In this document: positions 1 through 7,548 of the stretch, piece by piece
Layout: each line of letters begins with the position of its first letter
How positions within the stretch are numbered: position 1 is the stretch's first letter
DNA from: Sphingosinicella sp963974575
GTDB lineage: Bacteria; Pseudomonadota; Alphaproteobacteria; Sphingomonadales; Sphingomonadaceae
DNA length: 64,000 nt
Reading direction: 5' to 3'
Assembly (NCBI RefSeq): GCF_963974575.1
Contig: NZ_CAXBBQ010000003.1
Span: forward strand, 372,001 to 436,000
The notes under the pieces: model-generated
What the model was told of the DNA's origin: nothing
Databases searched by the model: none
The model's input: only the letters and a program-made list of their open reading frames with translations
Position numbers and translations under genes: made by a program

Positions 1-916
1 CACCGATGACGCGTTCAAACGCCTCTCTTATAAAAACCCGGGCGGGGTCCTGCTCCGTGCGTTCGTGCCAGAATAAAATTTCCTGTAGGAGCGGCAGTTT
101 CATTGGACACTCCGCGACGGCAAGGCCAAGACGCGGCGCAAGAGTATTGGCAAGGCGGCGCTGCGATGTCGCCACAAGAGGTGTGCCGGGAAGCATAAAG
201 ATTTGCGCGGCGAAATTGGGCACCATCACTGCGATGTTGAAATCGGTCTTTGTCGCCGCCCACGCACTCTCGACAATCGTTTTCAGATCCTCGCCGAAAT
301 CCACGGTATTGTGACGTGCCTTTCGATATGTTCCGAGTGACATGCCATTGGCAATATCGACGTGGGCGGGATCAGCAACGCAGACGAAATCATCGCGAAA
401 GAGTGGCATCGTGCGGATATGTCGGCTGGGCCGATGCGAACCATAAAGACGCATGTCATGCGCAGTGAGACAGAAATCGAGTTCTCCCATCTCGAGCCGT
501 TCGAAACTCGCAGGGGCCAGCGTTTCGACCATGCACCGCAATTGTGGCGCCGTCATTGTCAGATGCTGAATAAGGTGAGGCAGGACAACATGGAGGCAAT
601 AGTCACTCATGGCGATGCGCCATGTGAAGGCTGCAGTCGCCGGGTCGAACCGGGGCCGCGTTCTGAGCGCTGTCTGCACATTCAGCAGCGCCTCGCGGAC
701 GGGCATGACAAGGGAAATAGCGAGCGGCGTAAGTTCCAGGTTGCGCCCCACACGCGTCAGCAATTCGTCATTGAAATGCCGCCGTAGACGTTGCAGTGAG
801 CTGCTCGCGGCCTGTTGGGTTACGCACAGTCGCGCGGCCGCACGGGTGACGTTGCGTTCAGCCAGCAATATGTCAAGCGCGCGCAATAGATTGAGGTCAA
901 AATGACTAAGCTGCAT
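1..916 (-). CDS. LysR-type transcriptional regulator, NodD/LinR-like (3' end cut by window edge)
   Basis: Minus-strand reading frame open from ATG at 914-916 to the window edge, 305 codons seen with the stop outside. The N-terminus is a typical LysR winged helix (residues about 6-65: FDLNLLRALDILLAERNVTR then AAARLCVTQQAASSSLQRLR), followed by the DELLTRVGRNLELTPLA stretch seen in NodD/PcpR/LinR-type regulators of sphingomonads. The remainder is the substrate-binding effector domain, so the protein is nearly complete. A good Shine-Dalgarno (GGAGG) lies just upstream of the ATG at about 923-930 read on the minus strand. It lies outside the degraded module at 1182-1726 and therefore belongs to a neighbouring element or the flank; the target gene would be left of the window. 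Family call is sure, regulon unknown. Confidence 0.88.
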   Translation of the reverse strand, partial: MQLSHFDLNLLRALDILLAERNVTRAAARLCVTQQAASSSLQRLRRHFNDELLTRVGRNLELTPLAISLVMPVREALLNVQTALRTRPRFDPATAAFTWRIAMSDYCLHVVLPHLIQHLTMTAPQLRCMVETLAPASFERLEMGELDFCLTAHDMRLYGSHRPSRHIRTMPLFRDDFVCVADPAHVDIANGMSLGTYRKARHNTVDFGEDLKTIVESAWAATKTDFNIAVMVPNFAAQIFMLPGTPLVATSQRRLANTLAPRLGLAVAECPMKLPLLQEILFWHERTEQDPARVFIREAFERVIG

Positions 917-1181
917 TCTTGACCCTCCTCCCCGATTGTCCAAATCGTCAAGAACCCATGTCATGCCTAGACGAGAGCGTGCAATTTCTCAATCAAGTCA
1001 TGTACGCGCGCAAAGACGAGAGGGCGTGCGACCTTGAATCAACGGCTGCATTCCGATGCCGGGCATGATGAAGCCTCTTCGAAAATTGAAGTTTGCAGGA
1101 GTGACGCGGTATGCTCGCTACCAAGGGCGATGTCGGCGCCATTGACGAAGGCAGCCTCTGGCAAGCGAAAAAGGCGACGGC

Positions 1182-1503
1182 ATCACCACGGTGACCACGT
1201 GGCAACCGCACGGTGCCCGCGCCTTTCTCTCCGGCATCCGCAAGAAGGGGGAACCCCTGCAGCGCGATACCCGCCGCGACGGTACGATCTGCTACAAGCT
1301 CATGGAGGCGCCGCGACCGCCGCACATCGGAACTGCAGGACCGGCGCCAGCTTGGGCGGCTGGTCAAACTCTCCGGCTATCGCCGTCGATCATCGAACAC
1401 ATTCACACCGGTGATATACCGCGCGGCCTCACGCACTCACGGCTGCTTGAAGCCGATCTTCCGCTCGACTGGGACGAGCAGGAGCGCGCTCGGCTTCTGC
1501 TGA
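1182..1503 (+). pseudogene. Deletion fusion of DUF3489 protein and serine recombinase tail (remnant of a second integration module)
   Basis: Bases 1182-1325 match 57529-57672 (C-terminal half of the DUF3489 gene) and bases 1339 onward match 59621 onward (last codons of the recombinase gene). The roughly 1.9 kb that separates those two points in the intact right-hand module, including DUF2924 and nearly all of the recombinase, is missing, so the DUF3489 end (TWQPHGARAFLSGIRKKGEP) runs directly towards the recombinase tail (SRLLEADLPLDWDEQER). A further 2-nt loss near 1486-1490 shifts the reading frame before the ancestral TGA at 1501-1503. No start with a ribosome site is present. It is a decayed copy of the element-end module at 57439-59788. 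Confidence 0.85.
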
Positions 1504-1726
1504 GCGCATCTTCCCTCGCTTCACCTCAGCATCACGAAATTCGCCGTGCGCGAATTTAATGCGCCGCAGAGACAAGCGGCGAAAATCGCACGAATTACGC
1601 AGTAGAGACACGTCTCTGAATATCGGCCGCAACACCTGGCCCCGCAAACGCCGCAGAACTGCGGCCCTCTCGGGCCGCTCACCCAGAGAACGCGAAATCC
1701 AAAGTTTTTGGAAAATGTATGGTGCG
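1339..1726. repeat. Left copy of the 390-bp element-end direct repeat
   Basis: This stretch aligns base by base, at roughly nine matches in ten by eye, with 59621-60011. It covers the recombinase 3' end, the non-coding tail with CGCCGCAGAGACAAGCGGCG-type sequence, and the final block AAAGTTTTTGGAAAATGTA followed by TGGTGCG. After 1726 the two copies diverge completely: the right copy continues into tRNA-Leu, the left into unrelated sequence. Same orientation as the right copy. Confidence 0.9.
1720..1726. other. Candidate left attachment core (TGGTGCG)
   Basis: The seven bases TGGTGCG equal the complement of the last seven bases of the tRNA-Leu gene including its encoded CCA (60005-60011). 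They mark the point where the left and right repeat copies stop matching, which is what an attachment core between stacked elements would look like. Seven bases is short and the exact crossover cannot be fixed by eye. Confidence 0.5.
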
Positions 1727-2076
1727 TAGCGCAGTCCGGAGGTAATAGGTCTCGGTCCCTGTTTTGCCTGTTTTCCCCTGTTTTTTTTATTGAAACAGGC
1801 GCACACTTACAGGTCACCTGCTCAGGCTGCCCAGAATACAGTCAGTTCCGGCAATTCCACCCGGTGCTTCAACGCCCGTAGAAACAGGACTGTAACAGGA
1901 CGCTATCAGGCAGCATCATGGTGCAGTTGCGCCTTGTAGCTAACCGCCAATCCGATATCATAACGCCATCCGGGCCGAGGCAGGCCAACAGGGCTGTAAC
2001 GCGGCAGGCTCCGACGATCGGCGATGCGGAGCAAGGGCGGCAGTGCTGGAGCCATTCCCATTCAGCGAGGCCTGCC
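1727..2076. other. Gene-less left end of the element
   Basis: No reading frame here looks like protein. The interval begins immediately inside the candidate left attachment core and ends at the first plausible gene start (2077). Its only visible structure is the CCTGTTT/AAACAGG repeat cluster listed separately. A short tRNA-like string (GTAGCGCAG at about 1725-1733) was checked and does not extend into a tRNA fold. Confidence 0.6.
1758..1899. repeat. Cluster of CCTGTTT / AAACAGG repeats at the element's left end
   Basis: Three direct copies of CCTGTTTT sit at 1758-1765, 1767-1774 and 1777-1784, followed by the inverted form AAACAGG at 1793-1799 and 1882-1888 and a near copy AACAGG at 1894-1899. 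The third direct copy and the first inverted copy could pair as a 7-bp stem with a T-rich loop. A separate perfect palindrome, CAGGTCACCTG, lies at 1810-1820. The spacing of 9-10 bp between the first three copies is about one helical turn, as expected of a protein-binding array. Role unknown. Confidence 0.6.
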
Positions 2077-2772
2077 ATGACTCCATTGAATCTCGCCCCT
2101 TATCGGCTTGATCCACCAGAAATTGCCGCGTTTCTGCACATTCTCCTCGCATACCCGACTGTAAAACCAGAGCGCACCAAGAAGCTGATCGAGTCGATAC
2201 GTTCGGACCGATTCGCGATGCTGCGCCATGATGCTCCCGATGAAGCCCCGCTCCTGCTCGAGCAATTTCCAGCCCTGGCCGGTGGTAATCGTACAGAGCG
2301 CAAGGGAATCATTGCGAATTTCGAAGAGGCGCAACGCGTGGGGGCGGTTGTATTGGTCCTGATCAGGGACACGGTGCCCAGCTTGCATCCGCGAACCGGC
2401 GGCAAGCGCATAAGCATCGACTTTGCAACGCGAGCACTCTGGCCAAGATTGCCCGGTGAAGACCGGGAAAGGTATGAATACCGGCTTCATGACATCGAGC
2501 GACGCCAGATTCGGCCACGTTACCCCTTCGCCCATCTCGCTGCTGCGCTCGCCTATCTCGCCAGGGAACGGGCTGCCAGCGGGAAAGACATGGCGTTTTA
2601 CTATACCGACCTCGGATTCCTGCGCCGCTGGGTCGCAAAGGCAAATGAAATCGCGGGATACATCAGGGCGACCGGCGGACTTGAACGCATGGCCGAACAA
2701 CTCGTCGACATCGATTGGCAGGAGTGCCGTACAGGTTTCTGCCCCTCGACGGGTATCCTGATGCGCTATTGA
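2077..2772 (+). CDS. Hypothetical protein at head of phage packaging cluster
   Basis: 231 aa, begins MTPLNLAPYRLDPPEIAAFL. The frame is open further upstream to 1918, but that extension has no protein-like character, so the ATG at 2077 (GCGAGG about 9 nt upstream) is preferred. Composition is helical and moderately charged, with no signal peptide or membrane segment. I do not recognise the family. It precedes the ParB-methyltransferase gene by about 30 nt and runs in the same direction as the DUF5681 and terminase genes, so it is probably part of the same phage-derived cluster. Confidence 0.55.
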   Translation: MTPLNLAPYRLDPPEIAAFLHILLAYPTVKPERTKKLIESIRSDRFAMLRHDAPDEAPLLLEQFPALAGGNRTERKGIIANFEEAQRVGAVVLVLIRDTVPSLHPRTGGKRISIDFATRALWPRLPGEDRERYEYRLHDIERRQIRPRYPFAHLAAALAYLARERAASGKDMAFYYTDLGFLRRWVAKANEIAGYIRATGGLERMAEQLVDIDWQECRTGFCPSTGILMRY

Positions 2773-2802
2773 TAGATGGCTCCTCGAGCGATGGAGCCAC
2801 CG

Positions 2803-4110
2803 ATGCCTACACGTTCACCCCTCAGTATCCGTTACGTCCACCCCGATACCCTGCAAGCGGACCCGCGCAATGCCCGGACACGCGGCAAGCATCACGTGAA
2901 GCTGCTTGCAAGGAGCATCAAGGCGTTCGGCTTCAACGTGCCCATCGCCATCGACGAGAAGGGCCGGGTGGTTGCAGGCCACGCGCGCCTCGAGGCGGCA
3001 AAGCTGCTGGGGCTCACCGACGTCCCGGTTATCTGCCTTTCCCACCTCGGCGAGAAACAGCGGCTTGCCTTCATGGTCGCCGATAATCGGCTCCATGACC
3101 TCAGCCGCTGGAACCAGAAGAACCTTGCATCCATCCTGCTCGAGCTCTCGGAAGCCGAACTCGACTTCGACATTGAGCTGACCGGCTTTTCGGTCGGCGA
3201 GATCGATCTCATCGTGAACCCGGAGGACGAGCCGGATGACAACAGCAACGCGCTCCCCGAGCCCGGACCTGCCGTCACGGTGCTGGGCGACCTTTGGCGC
3301 CTTGGTAAACACCGCGTCCTTTGCGCCGATGCCCTGTCATCCATGAGCCTGGCGACGCTGATGGGCGATGAACAGGCCGACACGGTGGTGACGGATCCAC
3401 CCTTCAACGTTCCGACAAAGGGGCACATCGGTGGGCTCGGCAGGATCCAGCACGAGGAGTTCGTGCAGGCCGCGGGCGAGATGAGCGAAGCCGAGTTCAC
3501 CGCGTTCCTGCAGGCCACCATGCAAAATGTCGTCGCCGTCTCGCGGGATGGCTCGCTGCACTACTGGGCAATGGACTGGCGGCACCAGTTCGAGCTGATG
3601 AGCGCAGCGCGTGCCGTCTACGACGAGCAAGTCAATCTCTGTGCGTGGGTGAAGACCGCGCCCGGCATGGGCTCCCTCTATCGCAGCCAGCACGAGCTGT
3701 TCAGCGTCTGGCGCAAGGGCAAGACACGGCACCGCAACAACGTCCAGCTCGGCCGTTTCGGGCGGTCTCGTTCCAACGTCTGGAGCTATCCAGGTGCCAA
3801 CAGCTTCAGCCGGGCGAGCGACGAGGGCAATCTCCTTGCCCTGCACCCGACCGTAAAACCGGTCGCGCTTGTTGCGGACATCCTGCTCGACTGCACAAAG
3901 CGCGGCGACATCGTGCTCGACCCGTTCCTCGGCAGCGGGTCGACGATCATCGCGGCGGAGAAGGTCGGCCGGCAGGCCTGCGGCCTCGAACTGAAGCCGG
4001 CCTTCGTCGATGTCATCGTCCGGCGCTGGCAGCGCTGGTCGGGAGAAAAGGCGCGCCGGGCTGACGGCACCCTGTTCGATGACCTCGAGGCGGCAGCTCC
4101 CGGGGAATAG
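2803..4110 (+). CDS. ParB-like nuclease domain / beta-class DNA methyltransferase fusion
   Basis: 435 aa. Residues about 8-95 are a ParB/Sulfiredoxin-type domain (IRYVHPDTLQADPRNARTRG; VVAGHARLEAAKLLGL). Residues about 155-425 are a DNA amino-methyltransferase with the catalytic motif DPPF at 198-201 placed before the AdoMet-binding motif DPFLGSGST at 373-381, the order of the beta class. Such fusions are common next to terminase genes in alphaproteobacterial prophages and probably modify element or phage DNA. Upstream ATGs at 2776 and 2791 are possible, but only 2803 has a GGAG about six bases upstream. About 90 nt separate it from the DUF5681 gene. Confidence 0.9.
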   Translation: MPTRSPLSIRYVHPDTLQADPRNARTRGKHHVKLLARSIKAFGFNVPIAIDEKGRVVAGHARLEAAKLLGLTDVPVICLSHLGEKQRLAFMVADNRLHDLSRWNQKNLASILLELSEAELDFDIELTGFSVGEIDLIVNPEDEPDDNSNALPEPGPAVTVLGDLWRLGKHRVLCADALSSMSLATLMGDEQADTVVTDPPFNVPTKGHIGGLGRIQHEEFVQAAGEMSEAEFTAFLQATMQNVVAVSRDGSLHYWAMDWRHQFELMSAARAVYDEQVNLCAWVKTAPGMGSLYRSQHELFSVWRKGKTRHRNNVQLGRFGRSRSNVWSYPGANSFSRASDEGNLLALHPTVKPVALVADILLDCTKRGDIVLDPFLGSGSTIIAAEKVGRQACGLELKPAFVDVIVRRWQRWSGEKARRADGTLFDDLEAAAPGE

Positions 4111-4197
4111 CGTGCAGGTTTCTGCCCCTGTCGGTGACCGGACAGCTCTCACATCCCCAGACAGGGCTAACGCATCAGCCCCTGAAGGAGAATTTTC

Positions 4198-4566
4198 ATG
4201 ATCGATAAGAGGGACGAGAAAGGGCGGTTCAGGAAGGGCGCCTGTCCTAACCCCAAAGGCCGCCCGCGCAAGGACAGGAGCGTCAGTGCGGCCATTCTGA
4301 CCGCCGCCGACGCGAAGGTAACCGCCACCGAGAACGGCAAGCGTCGCAAGATCCGCAAGATCGACGCAACCGCGGCGCAGATCGCCAACAAGGGCGCCGC
4401 TGGCGACATCCGGGCCGGCAAGCTGCTCCTTGACCTCGCGGCCCGCAGCGAAGGGGAGAGGCAGTCCGCGGCACCGGCGGACGCTCCGCTGACGCCTGAC
4501 GACCAGCAAATCGTCGAGTGGTTTCTCGCAGAATACCGCAAGCACCTCGCGGAGAACCCCGCATGA
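4198..4566 (+). CDS. DUF5681 domain protein
   Basis: 122 aa with the family's N-terminal signature RDEKGRFRKGACPNPKGRPR followed by a basic, helical region. DUF5681 genes usually sit directly before the large terminase in alphaproteobacterial prophages, a position that suggests a small-terminase-like DNA-recognition role; this is inference. A clear ribosome site (GAAGGAG) precedes the ATG. The stop overlaps the terminase start (ATGA at 4563-4566), so the two are translationally coupled. Confidence 0.85.
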   Translation: MIDKRDEKGRFRKGACPNPKGRPRKDRSVSAAILTAADAKVTATENGKRRKIRKIDATAAQIANKGAAGDIRAGKLLLDLAARSEGERQSAAPADAPLTPDDQQIVEWFLAEYRKHLAENPA

Positions 4567-5225
4567 AATCCCTGACCTATGACACGTTCGACCCAATAAC
4601 CCGGAGATTTCTTGCTATATTCCTCCGGCGCGTATTCGCCGAGCTTCATCCCGGCGCCGCGTTCCAGGACAACTTCCACATCCATGTCATCATGGAGGAG
4701 CTCGAAGCACTCCGGCATGACCGGAACCGGAGGCTGGCAGTGGCCATGCCGCCGCGCAGCCTCAAGTCGATCATCATCTCGGTGGCGTTCGTCGCTTGGC
4801 TGCTCGGCCATGACCCGAAGCTGAAGATCATTTGCGTCAGCTACGGACAGGAGCTCGCCGACAAGCTCGCCAGCGACTGCCGGCAGATAATGCAGGCAGG
4901 CTGGTACCAACGCCTGTTCCCCGGCACCCGCCTCAGGCAGGGGCGTCAGTCCCTCGCAAACTTCGAGACCACGGCCGGTGGCGGCCGGTTCTCGACTTCG
5001 GTCGGCGGGACGCTGACCGGGTTCGGAGCCGACTGGATCATCCTCGATGATCCGATGAAACCCTCGGAGGCGCTCTCCGACACTGAGCGGTCCACGACCA
5101 ACAACTGGATCCAGCACACGCTGTTCACCCGGCTCAATGACAAGCGCACCGGACGGATCATCATCGTCATGCAGCGGCTGCACGAGGACGACGTGATCGG
5201 CAACCTGTTGGGAAAGACCGCATGA
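4563..5225 (+). CDS. Phage large terminase, ATPase half (separate cistron)
   Basis: 220 aa. Walker A-like MPPRSLKS at about residues 62-69, Walker B WIILDDP at about 158-164 and the coupling segment MQRLHEDD near the end identify the packaging ATPase of large terminases. A full-length protein would continue into an RNase H-like nuclease; here an in-frame TGA at 5223-5225 stops it after LLGKTA. The nuclease half follows in the same frame 18 nt later with its own ribosome site. The start overlaps the DUF5681 stop. Either a disabled terminase or a two-subunit arrangement. Confidence 0.85.
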   Translation: MKSLTYDTFDPITRRFLAIFLRRVFAELHPGAAFQDNFHIHVIMEELEALRHDRNRRLAVAMPPRSLKSIIISVAFVAWLLGHDPKLKIICVSYGQELADKLASDCRQIMQAGWYQRLFPGTRLRQGRQSLANFETTAGGGRFSTSVGGTLTGFGADWIILDDPMKPSEALSDTERSTTNNWIQHTLFTRLNDKRTGRIIIVMQRLHEDDVIGNLLGKTA

Positions 5226-5243
5226 CCACGAGGAGAAAGTACC

Positions 5244-6194
5244 ATGATGGAGTTCAGGCTCCTGTCCTTTGCTGCCATTGCGCAGGAGGACGAGGAATAC
5301 GACTATGCGACACCGTTCGGCCGGCGCCGCCATGTGCGCCGTGCCGGGGAAGCCCTGCACCCGGAACGGGAACCGCTGGAGGTGCTCGAGGAGCAGAAAC
5401 GATGGCTCAGCAGCGCCTTCTTCTCGGCACAATACTTGCAGGAGCCCGTTCCGCTCGAGGGCAATCTCGTGAAACGGAGCTGGCTCAGGCACTATATGCC
5501 GTTCGAGATCATGGCCCCCGACCGGGTGATCCAGTCGTGGGACACGGCATCGAAGGCCGGGCAGCTTAACGACTACAGCGTCTGCACGACGTGGGGCCAG
5601 AAGGACAATCGCATTTACCTTCTCGATGTCGTGCGCGAGAAGCTCGACTTCCCGGCGCTGAAGCGCCGGGTCATCGACGAGGCCGATCGTCACGGGGCGG
5701 AGCTCGTGCTCATCGAGGACAAGGGCTCGGGCATCGGCCTTTTGCAGGAACTGCAGTCTTCCGGATTCTGGAAAGGGAGGGCCGTGCAGCCGGTGGCTGA
5801 CAAGATCACCCGCCTTGCCGGCGTCTCGGCGATGATCGAGGGCGGGTGCGTGCACCTCCCCCAGCACGCGCTCTGGCTCGAGGACTATGTCCACGAACTC
5901 TGCGGGTTCCCGGGGCTCCGGCATGACGACCAGGTGGATTCCACCTCGCAGGCGCTCGCGTGGTTCCGCGAGGAGGGAAACCCGGGCGGGCTCTATCACT
6001 TCTACAGGCAACAGCATGAACAGCGCCGTGCCTATGCTGAGGATCGCACGATCCTGCTGCGGGCAACCGATGGCATCAGCCACGTCGAACTCGATGGCAA
6101 AAATGTCCTCATTGGCCCGGACAGGACCATCTGGGTCACACCCCAGCAGGCCGGCGCACTGATGCAGAGAGGGTTCATTCGATTGCGGGAATAG
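5244..6194 (+). CDS. Phage large terminase, nuclease half (separate cistron)
   Basis: 316 aa, in the same frame as the upstream ATPase half (both starts divisible by three), which shows they were one gene or are designed as a split pair. It carries the linker SFAAIAQEDEEY and then an RNase H-fold nuclease: acidic positions in VIQSWDTASK, LVLIEDKGSG and HDDQVDSTSQAL fit the catalytic carboxylates of terminase nucleases. A strong Shine-Dalgarno (GAGGAG) lies about 8 nt before the ATG-ATG at 5244, so it could be translated separately. No portal, capsid or tail gene follows; the next gene is a catabolic gene on the other strand. Confidence 0.85.
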   Translation: MMEFRLLSFAAIAQEDEEYDYATPFGRRRHVRRAGEALHPEREPLEVLEEQKRWLSSAFFSAQYLQEPVPLEGNLVKRSWLRHYMPFEIMAPDRVIQSWDTASKAGQLNDYSVCTTWGQKDNRIYLLDVVREKLDFPALKRRVIDEADRHGAELVLIEDKGSGIGLLQELQSSGFWKGRAVQPVADKITRLAGVSAMIEGGCVHLPQHALWLEDYVHELCGFPGLRHDDQVDSTSQALAWFREEGNPGGLYHFYRQQHEQRRAYAEDRTILLRATDGISHVELDGKNVLIGPDRTIWVTPQQAGALMQRGFIRLRE

Positions 6195-6199
6195 CCCAC

Positions 6200-6853
6200 T
6201 TATTCAGCGTCCGGTTGATTCGATGGCAATGCCTTCCTGAATGCCGGCAATGTTGAAGCAATGGCATCTATACGTTGAATGGTCGGAAACTGCGAAAGGT
6301 CTAATTTGAAGTTGCGGGCGTTTGCCACTTGCGGGACCAAACAAACATCAGCGACGGTTGGGCTGTCGCCGTGGCAGAAAAGTCCCGTGTCAGGACTTTC
6401 ACACAGAAAGCGCTCGATTGCGTCGAACCCTTCTACCACCCAGTGCGCATACCATGCTTGGATCACATCCTCGGTGTGTTCCAGACCCTGACGAAGATAG
6501 TTGAGAACACGGAGATTGTTCAGCGGATGAATATCGCATGCCGTGATCTGCGCCAGCGAGCGGACACGCGCCCGCGATTCCGGTGTCTTAGGCAGCAGCG
6601 CAGGTTCCGGATATCGCTCTTCGAGATATTCGATGATCGCCAGGGACTGCGTAAGAGCCAAACCGTTTACCTCGAGTGTCGGAACCAGCCCTTGGGGGTT
6701 CAAGCTTCTGTAGGCGGCTGCATATTGCTCTCCCCGACGGAGATGATGTGCAACCCCTTGATAGGTCAGCCCTTTCAGATTGAGCGCTATGCGTACCCGG
6801 TATGCTGCCGAGGAACGGAAATAACCGTGGAGGATAAATTCGCCCTCCTGCAT
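6200..6853 (-). CDS. Zeta-class GST: maleylpyruvate (maleylacetoacetate-type) isomerase
   Basis: 217 aa. N-terminal thioredoxin-like domain with the zeta-class active-site motif SSAAYRVRIALNLKG, the cis-Pro segment QGLVPTL and the glutathione-binding QSLAIIEYLEERYP; C-terminal helical GST domain. Zeta GSTs isomerise the cis ring-cleavage product of homogentisate or gentisate to the trans form. Since the operon encodes gentisate dioxygenase, the expected reaction is maleylpyruvate to fumarylpyruvate. Last gene of the operon; its ATG overlaps the stop of the upstream hydrolase gene (TAATG at 6851-6855), so translation is coupled. Confidence 0.9.
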   Translation of the reverse strand: MQEGEFILHGYFRSSAAYRVRIALNLKGLTYQGVAHHLRRGEQYAAAYRSLNPQGLVPTLEVNGLALTQSLAIIEYLEERYPEPALLPKTPESRARVRSLAQITACDIHPLNNLRVLNYLRQGLEHTEDVIQAWYAHWVVEGFDAIERFLCESPDTGLFCHGDSPTVADVCLVPQVANARNFKLDLSQFPTIQRIDAIASTLPAFRKALPSNQPDAE

Positions 6854-7548
6854 TATCGGCCGATCTTTACTTCCAGCGCCTCAAGACCGCCAATCGTGCC
6901 GCGCAGCGTGTCACCCGAAACGACGGGCCCCACGCCCTCTGGCGTTCCCGTATAGATCAGGTCACCCGGCATCAGATCAAAGTAGAGTGACAGCCAGTGT
7001 ATGATCTCATCGATACTCCAGATGAGCAGGGAAAGTGGGCTCTGCTGTCGCAACTCGCCATTGACCTCGAGCCGCATCGTGGCGGCGTTGATGTTTCCGG
7101 CCTCTTCCTTGCGCGTAATGGCAGCACAAGGAGCAGAAAAATCAAACGCCTTGCCCGTATCCCACGGCCGGCCCTTATCGCGGGCCGCAAGTTGCAGATC
7201 GCGCCGTGTCATATCCAAGCCAACGGCATAGCCGAAGACCAGCTCGCTCGCCCGTTCGACCGGCACGTCACGAGCCGAACCGCCAATCGCGACGACGAGT
7301 TCGACTTCGTGATGGTAGTTTCCGGTCATCCGCGGATAGGCAATGGTGGCGCCGTTCTCCACGACGGCATCGGCGGGCTTCAGGAAGAAGAAAGGTGCTT
7401 CACGATCCGGCTCGAAGCCCATTTCACGGGCGTGGGCCGCATAGTTTCGGCCGACGCAGTAAATCCTGTGGACGGGGAAACGCCCGCCGCCGACGACCGG
7501 CACCGTTGGTGCCGTCGGCATATCAAGGCAAAGTTCATCTCGGATCAC
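6853..7548 (-). CDS. FAH-family fumarylpyruvate hydrolase
   Basis: 231 aa, a normal length for the compact FAH family. Visible signatures: IYCVGRNYAAHAREMG near the N-terminus, the metal-binding YHHEVELVVAIG segment and the C-terminal MPGDLIYTGTPEGVGPV. These enzymes hydrolyse the C-C bond of fumarylpyruvate or fumarylacetoacetate. With gentisate dioxygenase directly upstream and a zeta GST directly downstream, fumarylpyruvate is the likely substrate, giving fumarate and pyruvate. The start overlaps the dioxygenase stop (ATGA). Confidence 0.9.
   Translation of the reverse strand: MIRDELCLDMPTAPTVPVVGGGRFPVHRIYCVGRNYAAHAREMGFEPDREAPFFFLKPADAVVENGATIAYPRMTGNYHHEVELVVAIGGSARDVPVERASELVFGYAVGLDMTRRDLQLAARDKGRPWDTGKAFDFSAPCAAITRKEEAGNINAATMRLEVNGELRQQSPLSLLIWSIDEIIHWLSLYFDLMPGDLIYTGTPEGVGPVVSGDTLRGTIGGLEALEVKIGR

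Noticed and set aside
1721..1760. tRNA-like string GTGCGTAGCGCAGTCCGG at the left attachment core
   Set aside because: It resembles the 5' half of a tRNA (D-arm TAGCGCAG), but no anticodon stem, T-arm or acceptor partner follows, so no tRNA or clear tRNA fragment can be claimed.
4167..6083. 638-codon minus-strand reading frame opposite the terminase genes
   Set aside because: It lies antisense to clear terminase motifs, has no domain pattern and arises from the GC-rich codon usage. The same applies to the long antisense frames at 3337-4596, 30060-31976, 33168-34535 and 58082-59632.
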